Assembly (NCBI GenBank): GCA_964469155.1
Contig: CAYXXU010000001.1
Span: 1-64,000 of the forward strand
Origin: CAIWKO01 sp964469155
Lineage (GTDB): Bacteria; Bacteroidota; Bacteroidia; Bacteroidales; CAIWKO01
DNA length: 64,000 nt
Reading direction: 5' to 3'
Shown here: positions 1 through 9,214 of the stretch, piece after piece
Position numbering within the stretch: the first letter of the stretch is position 1
Layout: the number at the start of each line of letters is the position of its first letter
Position numbers and translations under genes: made by a program
Notes under the pieces: generated by a model
Database searches by the model: none
Seen by the model: the letters and a program-made list of their open reading frames with translations, nothing else
What the model was told of the DNA's origin: nothing

Positions 1-27
1 ATTATTCCCTAATTACCATTTTTTTAC

Positions 28-35
28 TATCTTTG
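28..35 (+). promoter_or_regulatory. Bacteroidota -7 promoter element
   Basis: TATCTTTG fits the Bacteroidota -7 consensus TAnnTTTG and lies 20 bases upstream of the ATG of the small HTH gene. No clear -33 TTTG is visible. Confidence 0.5.
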
Positions 36-55
36 CACCAACAAAAACCCCAACC

Positions 56-376
56 ATGCAAACCCACATCGGCAACATCATCAAAAATCACTGTCGGCTA
101 CAGTTCATCAAACCACCCCAGCTCGCCCAACTCCTCAACTGTAAAAAAGACGCCATTTACAAACTCTACCTCCGCCCCAACATCTCCGCCGACGCCCTAC
201 TCAAGATATCCAAAGCCCTCAAACACGATTTTTTTCAATACTATCAATCCTCTCTCGGCCCAAATCCTGACAAGGAAATCGAAAAACTCAACTCCGAACT
301 AAACAAACTGAAAAAAGAAAACGAAAAACTACTAACCGAAAACCTACTCCTCAAACAACTCCTCAAACTCCCCTAA
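56..376 (+). CDS. small HTH (XRE-like) protein with leucine-zipper tail
   Basis: A 106-residue protein. Residues 1-70 look like a lambda-repressor-type helix-turn-helix (a 'QLAQLLNCKKDAIYKLYLRPNIS' region, broken here as QLAQLLNC / KKDAIYKLY / LRPNIS, followed by LLKISKALKHDFF). Residues 75-106 are a charged heptad region (EIEKLNSELNKLKKENEKL), a probable dimerising coiled coil. This layout is common in small Bacteroidota regulators, but the target is unknown. A TATCTTTG promoter element lies just upstream. The gene is rich in C-ending codons, like the accessory gene at 20708. It is convergent with the AddA gene. Confidence 0.65.
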   Translation: MQTHIGNIIKNHCRLQFIKPPQLAQLLNCKKDAIYKLYLRPNISADALLKISKALKHDFFQYYQSSLGPNPDKEIEKLNSELNKLKKENEKLLTENLLLKQLLKLP

Positions 377-396
377 GCTTCGCGCAAAAAAAACAA

Positions 397-440
397 AGTC
401 GGAGTGCGACTCCAATTCGCGCCCCGACTATACTTTTTCT
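397..440 (+). terminator. possible terminator between convergent genes
   Basis: AGTCGG at 397-402 pairs with CCGACT at 424-429. An inner GGAGT/ACTCC stem is possible. A T-rich stretch follows at 434-440. It lies 20 bases after the stop codon of the HTH gene. Confidence 0.45.
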
Positions 441-510
441 CCGTGTATCTCCGTGAACTTAGTGTCTCCGTGGTTACTCTTCGGTCTTCTGTCTCCGGTC
501 TTCTGACTTC
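437..510. repeat. short-word intergenic repeat (CTCCGTG type)
   Basis: CTCCGTG occurs at 439-445, 449-455 and 466-472, followed by GTCTTCTGTCTCCGGTCTTCTG. The same word family recurs at 62500-62535. It ends about at the stop codon of the addA gene. Confidence 0.6.
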
Positions 511-512
511 TT

Positions 513-3500
513 CTATCGCACTTCCACCACCTTCACCTCCTCCTCCAGATAAATCAAAAACATCTCCGAGGGTTTGCCGCTGATCTCGTTGGTCAGTTGG
601 CCGTAGTTGCGGATTTGCTGCCGGTGCTTTTCTTCTTCCTTGCCGGTCTTGAAATCTATGATCGTATTGCTGTGCGTGCCGAAAATAATGCGGTCGGGGC
701 GATATACCTTATTTTCGGGGGTTAATATCTCGGCTTCGGTGGCAATGTGTTGTCCGGGAGCGAAAAAAGCCTGCATCTGCTCGTTGGCCAGTATCTTTAG
801 TATGTAGGAAGTAACCTTTTCGGCATCGGCGGCCGGTATAAGCCCGGCAGTCACCTGTCGGACCAAAATTTGCGGCAGGTCGGCGGCGGTGGTGATGAGC
901 GACAGGACTTCGTGAATGATGTTGCCCCATTGCAGCTTATCGGCAGCGGGGGTGTCGTCCCACAGCAGGGCCGATTCGGGACGTATGAGTATGCGGCGAA
1001 ACCAGTTGGCCGAGACCTGTTGCGTGAGGGTGAGGCCGGCGGCGGCGGCTGGCTTTGTGGCTGTGGTTGGAAGCGCTTTAATGCCAATTTCGTAGGTGAG
1101 TTGTTGGTCGCTCCAGAGGCCCTTTTGTTTGAGGAAATCGGGCAGCAGGCGGCCGAAACTGATGGCTTCGGAATCGGGTTTGCGGTATTTTTTGCTGATG
1201 ATGTAGAGCTGCTCTTCGGCGCGGGTGAGGGCCACATAGGCGATATTGAGCATATCGAGGACGACCTTTTCTTTTTCTTCCTGATAGAGGGTTTCGAGGC
1301 TTGAGCCGCTGAGCATGTTGCGGCTAAGCTGCACGGGTATGGCGGGCAATCCGGCCGGGGTTGAGGCGGTTGGTTTTTGCCAAACCATAGCATCCTTCAC
1401 TTTGGTGTCTTCGTCGGCAAAGGGATAGATGACAATGGGAAACTCCTGCCCTTTGGCTTTGTGGATGGTCATGATGCGGACGGCATTGAGGCCTTCGGGC
1501 ACGGTGATGGATTTTTTGATGCCATACTCGTCCCACCATTCGAGAAAGCCCGAAAGGTCGGCCGACTGGTTTTTCACGAACTCGTTGACGGTTTCGAGAT
1601 AGAAAATGATGAAGGGGTCGGGGCGGCTGTTGAGAGAGAAGATGCGCAGCAGTTCCTCGTTGAGGTCGTATAATGAAAAAGAAGAAAGCAGGTGGAAGCT
1701 GATGATGGTTTCGTAGCGTTTCAGGATTTCCTGTAGGGCCTGCAAAGGAGGCTTGTCGCGATGGAGGCTGCGGTAGCCTTCGAGAAAATCGTGCAGGCTG
1801 AGGTCGCGGACATTTTGGCTGTGGAAAAAGATGAGCACATTGGCTACGGCCAGATTGTCGGCGGGATTGTGCATGGCGCGCAACAAAGACACCATGAAGT
1901 TGACCCTGGCCGAACTTTTCAGCATGAGGGATTCGGAAGAAACCACATCAATGGATTCGGACAAAAGGCGCACAGCAATGGCAGCGGCTTCGCGGTTTTT
2001 GCGGCATATTACGGCAATGCGGTTGAGTTCGGTGCCTTGGTCGATGAGTTGCTGCACCAGATCGAGTACTGCTGATAACTGGTTTTCTTCATAGTCAGAG
2101 CCTTCTTCGATGAAGCGCAGGCTGACATATCCCCCATCGTTTCCGGGTTTTACTTCCTGGACCAAATGATGATAAATCTTTTGAAACTCATCACCCTGCA
2201 CCTTTTGATTCAGGAAAGTGAACAATTCGTTATTGAAATTCACAATCTCCCTTTGGGAACGATAATTCACAAGACGGGTTTCGGGGTTGTAGTCCTGATA
2301 GGTGGTGAAATTGCGGCGGAGTGAATTTTCGAAATCGTCGAAATGCGGGGAATCGGGTTTGTTGAAAACATCAGGCAGGTTGGAAAACTGACGCACCTCG
2401 CCGTTGCGCCAGCGATAGATGGCCTGTTTGCCGTCGCCCACGATGAAATTACTGTTTCCGGCGGCCATGGAATTGTCGATGAGGGGCAGCATGTTTTGAA
2501 ACTGCAGAATGGAAGTATCCTGAAACTCGTCGATGAAAAAATGCTCGAACACCTCCCCAGTCCGCTGATAAATGAAAGGCACGGGCTCGTTGAGCAACTG
2601 CTCGTTTATCTTGCTGTAGAAATCGCTGATGAAAATGAGATTGCCTTCGGCCTTGAGTGCATCGACCTCCACCTTGATGAGGTTGAGCAGAGACAAAGGA
2701 TAGAGGGTTTGCCTGACCACATTTAGGTCTTTATAGGGTTTAATGGCATCAGAAATCTGATGAAAGCCGTCGCTGATAATTTCTTTTAAGGAATCTATGG
2801 CCTGTTTGGCTTCGGGGGTTGCCGAACCTGAATACCATTTGCCTTCTTCGACGGTGGCGATGTGATAGGAATTGATGCCGGCATTGCCCAGGCCGCCTTT
2901 GACTACTTTCTGAAAGAAATTGAAGATGCCTGACTTTCCGTGATAAAAACAAGAATCGTCGAGGCCCCTTTGAGTTATTTCTGCCACTACCTTTGAGGCT
3001 ATGCCTTTAGCTTCCTTGTTCTGAGATTGCAGTTTGGCATAGGTCTGGTTGATGATTTTGCGGAAATCATCCATGGTGAAATCGTCGAAAAGGGAGATGT
3101 ATTTTCGGGTGTTTTCTTTGAGCAGTTCGTTGGAAAAACTTTTCAGGTCGGCTTCCACATCCCAATTCTTTTCGTCGGAAATCTTCTGCTTGATGAATTC
3201 GACCAATACTTCCGTGATGGAGGCATCCACCCCGGCATAGCTCAATAATAGGTCGACTGCCTGTGATAGTATTTTTCCGGTATCCAGCTCCACGGTAAAG
3301 TTTTGGGGTATCTTCAGGTCGAAGGCGAAGGTGCGTATGATGCGCTGCACGAAACTGTCGATGGTGCAAATGGCGAAGTCGGAATAGTTGTGCAATATTT
3401 TTTCGAGGACTATGGCGGCCCTTTCGGATAAGAATTGCTGAGTGAGGTTGGTATCTTTACTCAGGCTTTTGATGAGGGGGGCGTATTTTCCATGGGTTTC

Positions 3501-3779
3501 GGGAGCGGCATTGCCCACATTGCTGAGAAACTGCAGATATTCGATGATGCGGCTCTTCATTTCGTAGGCCGCCTTGTTGGTGAAGGTGACGGCAAGTATG
3601 CGTCGGTACTTTTCGGGCTGGGGCAATACTATCCTGAGATACTCTTTGACGAGGGTATAGGTTTTGCCGGAGCCGGCGGAAGCCTGGTATACTATGAAGT
3701 TTTTTTCCTGTGGCACTTTTGAAAGAATAATCTGTAAAATTACTTGCAAATAGGTTATGAAGCAAATATTTCTCTCCAT
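513..3779 (-). CDS. addA: AddA-type UvrD/RecB-like helicase-nuclease
   Basis: A 1088-residue superfamily 1A helicase with a C-terminal RecB-type nuclease. It is the likely motor subunit of an AddAB enzyme that resects double-strand breaks for recombination. The Walker A motif ASAGSGKT is at about 33-40 and Walker B FIDEFQDTS at about 413. A motif VI-like VALTRAEEQLYII is near 850. The nuclease motif IIDFKTGK, preceded by RPDRI, is near 1035. The length is slightly below that of typical AddA. The first 19 residues before LSKVPQEKNF are unusual, so the true start may lie slightly downstream. The probable AddB partner is far away at 53455-56313. No adjacent operon partner is seen. Confidence 0.85.
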   Translation of the reverse strand: MERNICFITYLQVILQIILSKVPQEKNFIVYQASAGSGKTYTLVKEYLRIVLPQPEKYRRILAVTFTNKAAYEMKSRIIEYLQFLSNVGNAAPETHGKYAPLIKSLSKDTNLTQQFLSERAAIVLEKILHNYSDFAICTIDSFVQRIIRTFAFDLKIPQNFTVELDTGKILSQAVDLLLSYAGVDASITEVLVEFIKQKISDEKNWDVEADLKSFSNELLKENTRKYISLFDDFTMDDFRKIINQTYAKLQSQNKEAKGIASKVVAEITQRGLDDSCFYHGKSGIFNFFQKVVKGGLGNAGINSYHIATVEEGKWYSGSATPEAKQAIDSLKEIISDGFHQISDAIKPYKDLNVVRQTLYPLSLLNLIKVEVDALKAEGNLIFISDFYSKINEQLLNEPVPFIYQRTGEVFEHFFIDEFQDTSILQFQNMLPLIDNSMAAGNSNFIVGDGKQAIYRWRNGEVRQFSNLPDVFNKPDSPHFDDFENSLRRNFTTYQDYNPETRLVNYRSQREIVNFNNELFTFLNQKVQGDEFQKIYHHLVQEVKPGNDGGYVSLRFIEEGSDYEENQLSAVLDLVQQLIDQGTELNRIAVICRKNREAAAIAVRLLSESIDVVSSESLMLKSSARVNFMVSLLRAMHNPADNLAVANVLIFFHSQNVRDLSLHDFLEGYRSLHRDKPPLQALQEILKRYETIISFHLLSSFSLYDLNEELLRIFSLNSRPDPFIIFYLETVNEFVKNQSADLSGFLEWWDEYGIKKSITVPEGLNAVRIMTIHKAKGQEFPIVIYPFADEDTKVKDAMVWQKPTASTPAGLPAIPVQLSRNMLSGSSLETLYQEEKEKVVLDMLNIAYVALTRAEEQLYIISKKYRKPDSEAISFGRLLPDFLKQKGLWSDQQLTYEIGIKALPTTATKPAAAAGLTLTQQVSANWFRRILIRPESALLWDDTPAADKLQWGNIIHEVLSLITTAADLPQILVRQVTAGLIPAADAEKVTSYILKILANEQMQAFFAPGQHIATEAEILTPENKVYRPDRIIFGTHSNTIIDFKTGKEEEKHRQQIRNYGQLTNEISGKPSEMFLIYLEEEVKVVEVR

Positions 3780-3834
3780 TTATGCTTTTGATAGAAAAAA
3801 ATTAAATAATAGGTGGGGACAATAACTTTTTTAA

Positions 3835-3842
3835 TAGTTTTG
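3835..3842 (+). promoter_or_regulatory. Bacteroidota -7 promoter element
   Basis: TAGTTTTG fits TAnnTTTG and ends 16 bases before the ATG of the DUF3788-like gene. Confidence 0.45.
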
Positions 3843-3858
3843 AATACATTTTCTTTTT

Positions 3859-4275
3859 ATGGCCCTAAGTATTTTTGAAGATCAATCAATGCAACCGACA
3901 ACGGAAATGGTAAAGCACGCCTTGTCTGAAAGACATTCAGACTGGCAAAGCATCATAGACTTTGTTTTTAAAAATCATAAAGCGGCTGAAGTTATCTGGA
4001 ATTACAGCAAATCCTTTGGCTGGAGCTTAAGAATCAAAGATGCCAAAAGGGTATTAGTCTATATGACTCCGGGAGACAGGAAGTTTCTGGTTTCTCTGGT
4101 ATTTGGTAAAAAAGCCACAGAAGAAGCTTTTGCAAGTGATATTTCTCCTATACTCATCAGCATTATTGAGGGTGCCAAAGTTTATGCGGAAGGAAGAGGG
4201 TTCAGAATAGAAATTGAAGGCCTGGAAATGTTGCCGGATATATTAAAACTGATAGAAATTAAGCTGAGAAATTAA
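3859..4275 (+). CDS. DUF3788 family protein
   Basis: A 138-residue soluble protein. FGWSLRIKDAKRVLVYMTPG at about 52-71, followed by FLVSLVFGKKATEEA, is the recognisable core of DUF3788, a family widespread in Bacteroidota and Firmicutes with no established function. The protein length is normal for the family. The gene stands alone: its own promoter element lies directly upstream and it is convergent with the cold-shock gene. The assignment rests on motif recall only. Confidence 0.7.
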   Translation: MALSIFEDQSMQPTTEMVKHALSERHSDWQSIIDFVFKNHKAAEVIWNYSKSFGWSLRIKDAKRVLVYMTPGDRKFLVSLVFGKKATEEAFASDISPILISIIEGAKVYAEGRGFRIEIEGLEMLPDILKLIEIKLRN

Positions 4276-4306
4276 GATTTACCGGATCATACTCCGGATC
4301 TAATAA

Positions 4307-4753
4307 TTAAACTTTTTTTACGTTGAAGGCATTCATGCCTTTTGCACCGCGCTGGAGTTCGAAGGTGACCTGGTCGCCTTCACTGATGGGTTGCAGAAGG
4401 CCACTGACATGGACGAAATATTTTTCCTGTGAGTCCTGTTCTTTGATAAATCCGAAGCCTTTGGTGTCGTTGTAGAAATCGACGCGGCCGTTACGAATGG
4501 CGGGAACATCTTCATCAGATTTTTTTCGGACGCTAATCTCGATGTCGTCTATACTTACTTTTACTTTTTTTGTGGGATCCTGTGGGATGTCGGTAAGGTT
4601 ACCGAATTCGTCAACATAGGCTATCATGCTGTCGAGACCGCCACCGGAGGGGTTGGATTTACGTTCTTCCTTCTTTGCCTGCTTGTCTTGTCGTTTTTTT
4701 AAACGTTTCTTTTCTTTTTCTTTTTTGTTAAATGTGTCTTGCGATTGGGCCAT
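4307..4753 (-). CDS. cold-shock domain protein with basic N-terminal extension
   Basis: A 148-residue protein from the ATG at 4753. A longer frame opens at 4828, but its extra residues overlap the promoter. Residues 8-35 are very basic (KKEKEKKRLKKRQDKQAKK). The C-terminal 70 residues form a cold-shock OB-fold with RNP1-like KGFGFI and RNP2-like YFVHVS. It probably binds single-stranded RNA or DNA and acts as an RNA chaperone. The basic tail would add nucleic-acid affinity. A -7 element lies about 73 bases upstream, giving a leader of roughly 65 bases, as is common for cold-shock genes. Confidence 0.85.
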   Translation of the reverse strand: MAQSQDTFNKKEKEKKRLKKRQDKQAKKEERKSNPSGGGLDSMIAYVDEFGNLTDIPQDPTKKVKVSIDDIEISVRKKSDEDVPAIRNGRVDFYNDTKGFGFIKEQDSQEKYFVHVSGLLQPISEGDQVTFELQRGAKGMNAFNVKKV

Positions 4754-4825
4754 TAATTGTATTTTATGGTTTAATACTGTTGAGGGAGTTGTACTGAACT
4801 TTATGATGAGATTTAGAACAGTTTG

Positions 4826-4833
4826 CAAATTTA
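4826..4833 (-). promoter_or_regulatory. Bacteroidota -7 promoter element of the cold-shock gene
   Basis: On the minus strand this reads TAAATTTG, a match to TAnnTTTG. It supports the ATG at 4753 over the upstream start. Confidence 0.45.
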
Positions 4834-5047
4834 AGAAAATAATCCGTAATGAATCATTTAAAGTATTTTAAAGAATAATTAAAATGTATAGAAAGTTTTA
4901 TATTATTTATCATAATATATAATATTGGGGATAAACGGGATAATTGTATGAACGGCTCCCGCCAATTGATGTAAGGAGCAGGACATATGATTAGTGAGAA
5001 TTTTGATCAGAAAATATTATCTTTACGGTATCTAAAATTGGAGAAAC

Positions 5048-6238
5048 ATGAACAATTCGTTGATTGAAGGCGCATTTAATGAACTGATGGACCTGGTGCA
5101 AGATAGTATAGCCAATAATCAGTTTATAAGGATAGTTATGAGCGAGAGGCGCGATGCAGGGAGTGAGCTGATGTCGGTGAAAGGGAGCATGGTGGTGATT
5201 AAGGATATGCTGAGGCTGAAGTTGGATTACCGCTACAAGACTCGTGAGGAGACGAAGCATTTTGATCCGGCAGAAGGGGGAAAGGAAATCATAGTCTTGC
5301 TGGAGAAGGAATTCAGACAGGTGAATATATTTACCACGAGAGAACACCGGCATATTGTGGTGAAAAAAGGGGATAAAATAAAGGTGAACCGCATGACGTA
5401 TGGCTTTGACAAGGTGATACCGAAAACAGGGGTTCACGACAGATTGAAGCACAGGTTTGTAAATGTGAATGAAAATATATACCTGACCGAACTGGGCGTG
5501 ACCCTGGCTGACGGGCAGGTGAAGAAGAATATGGAGGGTAAGTTCAGGCAGATAGATAAGTATGTGGAGATAGTGGACAGTATTATTCAACAGGCGGAGC
5601 TTCCGAAAGAAGTGACCGTGACCGATATGGGCAGCGGGAAGGGTTATCTGACGTTTGCGCTCTATGATCATATGCGCTACAAGCTTAAGATGGATGTGAA
5701 GATGACAGGGGTAGAGTTCAGGGATGAACTGGTGGAGGAGTGCAATGTGATAGCCCATAAAGCCGGATTCAGGGATTTGAGGTTTGTGAGCGGAAATATT
5801 TATGAGGTAGAAATTGAAAGGACCGATATTCTGATTGCGCTGCACGCATGCGATACGGCCACAGACGATGCAATATACAGAGGCATTACGCATGATGCGC
5901 GCATAATTATTTGTGCACCTTGCTGCCACAAGCAGCTGCGCAGGCAAATAGCCCCTCAGAATATTCTGAGACAAATTACACAGCATGGAATTTTGGCAGA
6001 GAGGCAGGCAGAAGTGCTGACAGACACGATACGTGCCTTGATCCTAGAGGCCTATGGCTATAAAACTAAGGTATTTGAGTTTATTTCGGGGGCGCATACA
6101 GCGAAAAATGTTATGATAGCGGCGGTGAAAACCAAAGATATTGTATTACCCGACGCAGCTATATTACTGCAGGTAGATGAACTGAAAGAGATGTTTGGAA
6201 TAAAGGAACAGCAGTTGGAAACTTTGCTGAAGTTGTAA
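5048..6238 (+). CDS. SAM-dependent methyltransferase (Methyltransf_32-like)
   Basis: A 396-residue protein. Residues 1-150 form an N-terminal region of unknown fold. A class I methyltransferase domain follows, with the SAM motif DMGSGKGYLTFAL at about 192-204. LHACDTATDDAI at about 264 and CAPCCHKQLRRQI at about 289 match the PF13679 family (TRM13/METTL25-like), where the cysteine-rich motif sits near the active site. The substrate is not known and may be RNA. The gene is monocistronic and convergent with the membrane protein at 6255. A long antisense frame inside it is a coding shadow. Confidence 0.8.
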   Translation: MNNSLIEGAFNELMDLVQDSIANNQFIRIVMSERRDAGSELMSVKGSMVVIKDMLRLKLDYRYKTREETKHFDPAEGGKEIIVLLEKEFRQVNIFTTREHRHIVVKKGDKIKVNRMTYGFDKVIPKTGVHDRLKHRFVNVNENIYLTELGVTLADGQVKKNMEGKFRQIDKYVEIVDSIIQQAELPKEVTVTDMGSGKGYLTFALYDHMRYKLKMDVKMTGVEFRDELVEECNVIAHKAGFRDLRFVSGNIYEVEIERTDILIALHACDTATDDAIYRGITHDARIIICAPCCHKQLRRQIAPQNILRQITQHGILAERQAEVLTDTIRALILEAYGYKTKVFEFISGAHTAKNVMIAAVKTKDIVLPDAAILLQVDELKEMFGIKEQQLETLLKL

Positions 6239-6254
6239 GACAGCATTATACTCT

Positions 6255-6716
6255 CTAAAGGAAATAATTAGCAAATAACGAAAATAATATCAAACAAAGT
6301 GCGAAGGAGTAATAGATAATGATGTTCTTATGTTTTCCTTTGTCTGATTTGGTTTTCAGGGAAATTATTAAACCCAGATTGGCAATGACCAGGGCGAAGA
6401 TCATCAGCACTATATGCTCAACAGGCCACAGTCGCTTGGAAACCATTTTGGTAGTTAGGTCGGCACTGATATAACTATAGCCCATGCCGGAAAGCAGGTT
6501 GGAGAAAAGTATGAGTCCGAAAATAAACTGAAGGTATAATCCGATGATAAAACCGAAAGACAGGTATTTATCAAGACGGATATAAGGTTTGCCTTTCATC
6601 AAGCCATGGATGGTACGTATGAAAAGCCAGATAGCAATAAGCAAAAAGGTAGCACTGACAAATGTATGAAACAATTTGATTACGGAATAAGCGCTTATTA
6701 TACCCAGGTGGACCAT
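6255..6716 (-). CDS. four-helix membrane protein, cytochrome b-like family
   Basis: A 153-residue protein with four predicted transmembrane helices at about 8-33, 48-72, 98-118 and 132-152. It resembles a small Bacteroidota membrane family with a conserved histidine in helix 1 (KLFHTF) and an R...xEH motif before helix 3 (RLWPVEHIVLM). These histidines could bind heme, but this is inferred only. It follows the heme operon on the same strand after 196 bases, which fits a heme link. Confidence 0.55.
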   Translation of the reverse strand: MVHLGIISAYSVIKLFHTFVSATFLLIAIWLFIRTIHGLMKGKPYIRLDKYLSFGFIIGLYLQFIFGLILFSNLLSGMGYSYISADLTTKMVSKRLWPVEHIVLMIFALVIANLGLIISLKTKSDKGKHKNIIIYYSFALCLILFSLFANYFL

Positions 6717-6759
6717 AGTTTCTTATCTTCGAATTTACTGCTTTTTTGTGATAGATTTT

Positions 6760-6900
6760 TTAAATAACAAACAACAAGAATCAAATAACAAATAAATTAC
6801 AAACTTTAAATTCGAAAATTTCAAACCGTTTTTGAATTTGGATTTTATCATTTTTTGGATTTTATTTGTGATTTGTCTATTGAGATTTGTAATTTTAAGT
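6760..6900. repeat. imperfect inverted repeat of AT-rich words
   Basis: The left half (about 6767-6828) is built of AACAAATAAATTACAAA-type words. The right half (about 6830-6900) is built of ATTTGGATTTTATTTGTG-type words that are roughly its reverse complement. It lies between hemG and the membrane protein gene. It could fold as a long imperfect hairpin and act as a transcript end. Confidence 0.5.
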
Positions 6901-6912
6901 CAGGTTAGGATT

Positions 6913-8286
6913 TTAACTATTCTCATCGATAGAAACTGCATCAGCCAGCATACGTGCCTGCTGAATGCGATCGGCCATACCAATGCCATTTCTGAGGTTA
7001 CCCCCTATTATCAATCCGGGATATTGTTTTTCTATGGCTGAAACCGCTTCGAAACGCTCTCCACTGTCGGCTTCATATTGCGGAATGGCCCACTCATGGC
7101 GAATGATCTTCAACAGGTCGGGATTGAATTCCTTAATTTGCATAAGATCGCAGACTTCGCGTTTCAGAATTTCTTTTATCTTGTCATCAGCCAAAGGGTA
7201 AATTTCGGGTCTGCGAACTCCCCCCATAAAAATAGAGAATAAAGCTCCGTCTTTGGGTGCCCTATCGTTGAAAAGGGCCGACATAAACAACACCCCCAAC
7301 AAATCGCGGTTTTCTTTGAAGGGTATCAGTCCGCCAAATGCGTCCAGCTTTATTCCTTCCCATTTATCAAATCCCAAAACCACCTCTATCACTTTGGTAT
7401 AATGCAGGGCCTTGATCTTTTCTACAAGGTTCTTGTCAACAAAGGGCGCTAAGGTATCCAGGGTGTAGGCCCCGGCTGTAGAAACCACTTTTCTGGTTTC
7501 AATCTCTGTCAATTTTCCATCCTTATCGGTAAAAGTGACCTTGAAAAACTTCCCTAAGGGTTGAACACTAATATCTTTACAGGAAAGCAAAACCGATTCC
7601 TCCCCTATTCTCTTATAAATAGCGTTGATCAAGGCTGCCAATCCGCCTTTGACAGAGAAAACCCCGCGGGTAACCCGCTTTTCTTCTTCTGTCTTTTTTA
7701 TGCGGCCCTTTTTAATGGAACCTCCAATAAAACTGCCATAGTCATGCTCCAGATTATACAATTTTGGCAGGGCATATTTAGGCACCAGTCGATTGGGATC
7801 GCCGGCATATACTCCAATGATAAACGGGTCGATGGCATAATCCAGAAAGCTTTTGCCCAAACGACGTTTCACCAGTTCGGCCAGGGTTTCGTGAGGATTT
7901 TTTCCCGGTGAACGGAAAGGCTCGCCCAACACCCTGAATTTATCACCTAAAGTAAACAAGGGAGTATTGATGGCCGCTCCCAATCCGGATGGCAGCGCAT
8001 GCCAGGCTCCGTTCTTTAAGATCAGACGCTTCTTCACATTGTCATTGGCCTCTTCCAACTCACATTCTCCTTTCAGGTCTTCAAACAACCTGATCACTTC
8101 TACATTTCCAATAACACCGGAATTTGGACCCTCTTCGTAGATGTATCCCTTCTCTTTCAGAGATTTTATCACACCGCCCACCTGTTCCGATTGTTCTAAA
8201 ACCAGAAAATCCTTACCACTCTTTTTCAGGTGATGAGCCGTGGCAAGACCGGTAATGCCGGCACCGATTATAATTGCGTCTTTCAT
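6913..8286 (-). CDS. hemG: protoporphyrinogen oxidase (HemY/HemG type, FAD)
   Basis: A 457-residue flavoprotein from the ATG at 8286, one base after the hemH stop. The FAD-binding motif AIIIGAGITGLATAHHL is at the N-terminus and LIIGGNLRNGIGMADRIQQ, a typical PPO C-terminal FAD motif, is near the end. It should oxidise protoporphyrinogen IX (six electrons) at the membrane. HemY-like enzymes of Gram-positives use coproporphyrinogen instead, but hemN in the same operon makes protoporphyrinogen, which favours the PPO reaction. It is the last enzyme gene of the heme operon. Confidence 0.9.
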   Translation of the reverse strand: MKDAIIIGAGITGLATAHHLKKSGKDFLVLEQSEQVGGVIKSLKEKGYIYEEGPNSGVIGNVEVIRLFEDLKGECELEEANDNVKKRLILKNGAWHALPSGLGAAINTPLFTLGDKFRVLGEPFRSPGKNPHETLAELVKRRLGKSFLDYAIDPFIIGVYAGDPNRLVPKYALPKLYNLEHDYGSFIGGSIKKGRIKKTEEEKRVTRGVFSVKGGLAALINAIYKRIGEESVLLSCKDISVQPLGKFFKVTFTDKDGKLTEIETRKVVSTAGAYTLDTLAPFVDKNLVEKIKALHYTKVIEVVLGFDKWEGIKLDAFGGLIPFKENRDLLGVLFMSALFNDRAPKDGALFSIFMGGVRRPEIYPLADDKIKEILKREVCDLMQIKEFNPDLLKIIRHEWAIPQYEADSGERFEAVSAIEKQYPGLIIGGNLRNGIGMADRIQQARMLADAVSIDENS

Positions 8287-8287
8287 T

Positions 8288-9214
8288 TTATTGGGCTTGT
8301 ACAAGCCTGCATAATAAGTTAATAAACTCCGGGTCCGCCACAGGGATGTTTACCCGGCTGATATTTTTAATTCCCGGAATATTTTTAGCAGCCGGAATGA
8401 TTTGCTGATCGATATCATAGAGAGTTTCGAGATTCTCATTCACAAAGCTGATGGGTATGATGATGATATCAGAGACATTTTTCATAGCCAACTCTTTGAT
8501 AACAGCATTGACCTCAGGTCCTATCCATTCGCTTCGTTTCATTCCCGACTGATAAGCCACCTGCCTTGGGCAACCCAGACTTTCTGAAATCAGCTTCGCG
8601 CTTTGCTGAATAGCCTCAGGATAAGTATCTCCTTTATCAACCAGGGCTTTCGGGATGGAATGAGCGCTAAACAACAGCAACGGATCCTGGCAATGGTTTT
8701 GATTGATATGGTTTTTAATGAGTTTTGCCCAGAAATTCACAAAGTCAGGGTGAGCATAAAATTCGCGGACAAAATTGAACTCAATATTATTTACACCTGC
8801 CAAAGTAGCGTTTACATCGCTCTGAACACTGTCGGCAGTAGAGTAACTGGCCTGGGGATACAGGGGGATAACGGTCAACCGGCGAATGCCCATGCTTAAG
8901 AGCGACTGTATGGAATCTTTTATCAGAGGGGCAGAATAAGAGAAGGCAATATCCACAAGGTAGTTCTCACCCAGTTTCTCCTGCAGGGCCTTTTGAGTTT
9001 GTTCGGTAGCATCAATGATGGGAGACCCTCCTATGGCAAGGTATTTTTTCCAGGATTTCCTGTAGCGGGTGTTGCTGATAATAAAGGAAAGCAGGCTGCG
9101 ACCCAATTTTCCGAAAGGAAGTATAAAAGGATCTTTGAACATGCGGGCCAAGAACGCTTTCAACTCCTGCGAAGAGTTTGCCCCTCCCATATTTATCAGT
9201 AGTACTCCTGTCAT
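8288..9214 (-). CDS. hemH: ferrochelatase
   Basis: A 308-residue enzyme that inserts Fe2+ into protoporphyrin. The N-terminus GVLLINMGGANS is typical. The catalytic histidine lies in LLFSAHSIPKALVDKGD (about residue 183) and the conserved glutamate in SFVNENLETLYDID (about 260). The length is normal for soluble bacterial ferrochelatase. The start codon overlaps the hemN stop in an ATGA arrangement at 9211-9214, so the two genes are translationally coupled. hemG follows one base after its stop. Confidence 0.93.
   Translation of the reverse strand: MTGVLLINMGGANSSQELKAFLARMFKDPFILPFGKLGRSLLSFIISNTRYRKSWKKYLAIGGSPIIDATEQTQKALQEKLGENYLVDIAFSYSAPLIKDSIQSLLSMGIRRLTVIPLYPQASYSTADSVQSDVNATLAGVNNIEFNFVREFYAHPDFVNFWAKLIKNHINQNHCQDPLLLFSAHSIPKALVDKGDTYPEAIQQSAKLISESLGCPRQVAYQSGMKRSEWIGPEVNAVIKELAMKNVSDIIIIPISFVNENLETLYDIDQQIIPAAKNIPGIKNISRVNIPVADPEFINLLCRLVQAQ

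Noticed and set aside
4991..5986. 331-residue minus-strand open frame
   Set aside because: It is fully antisense to the methyltransferase gene and is histidine/leucine-rich with no family features.
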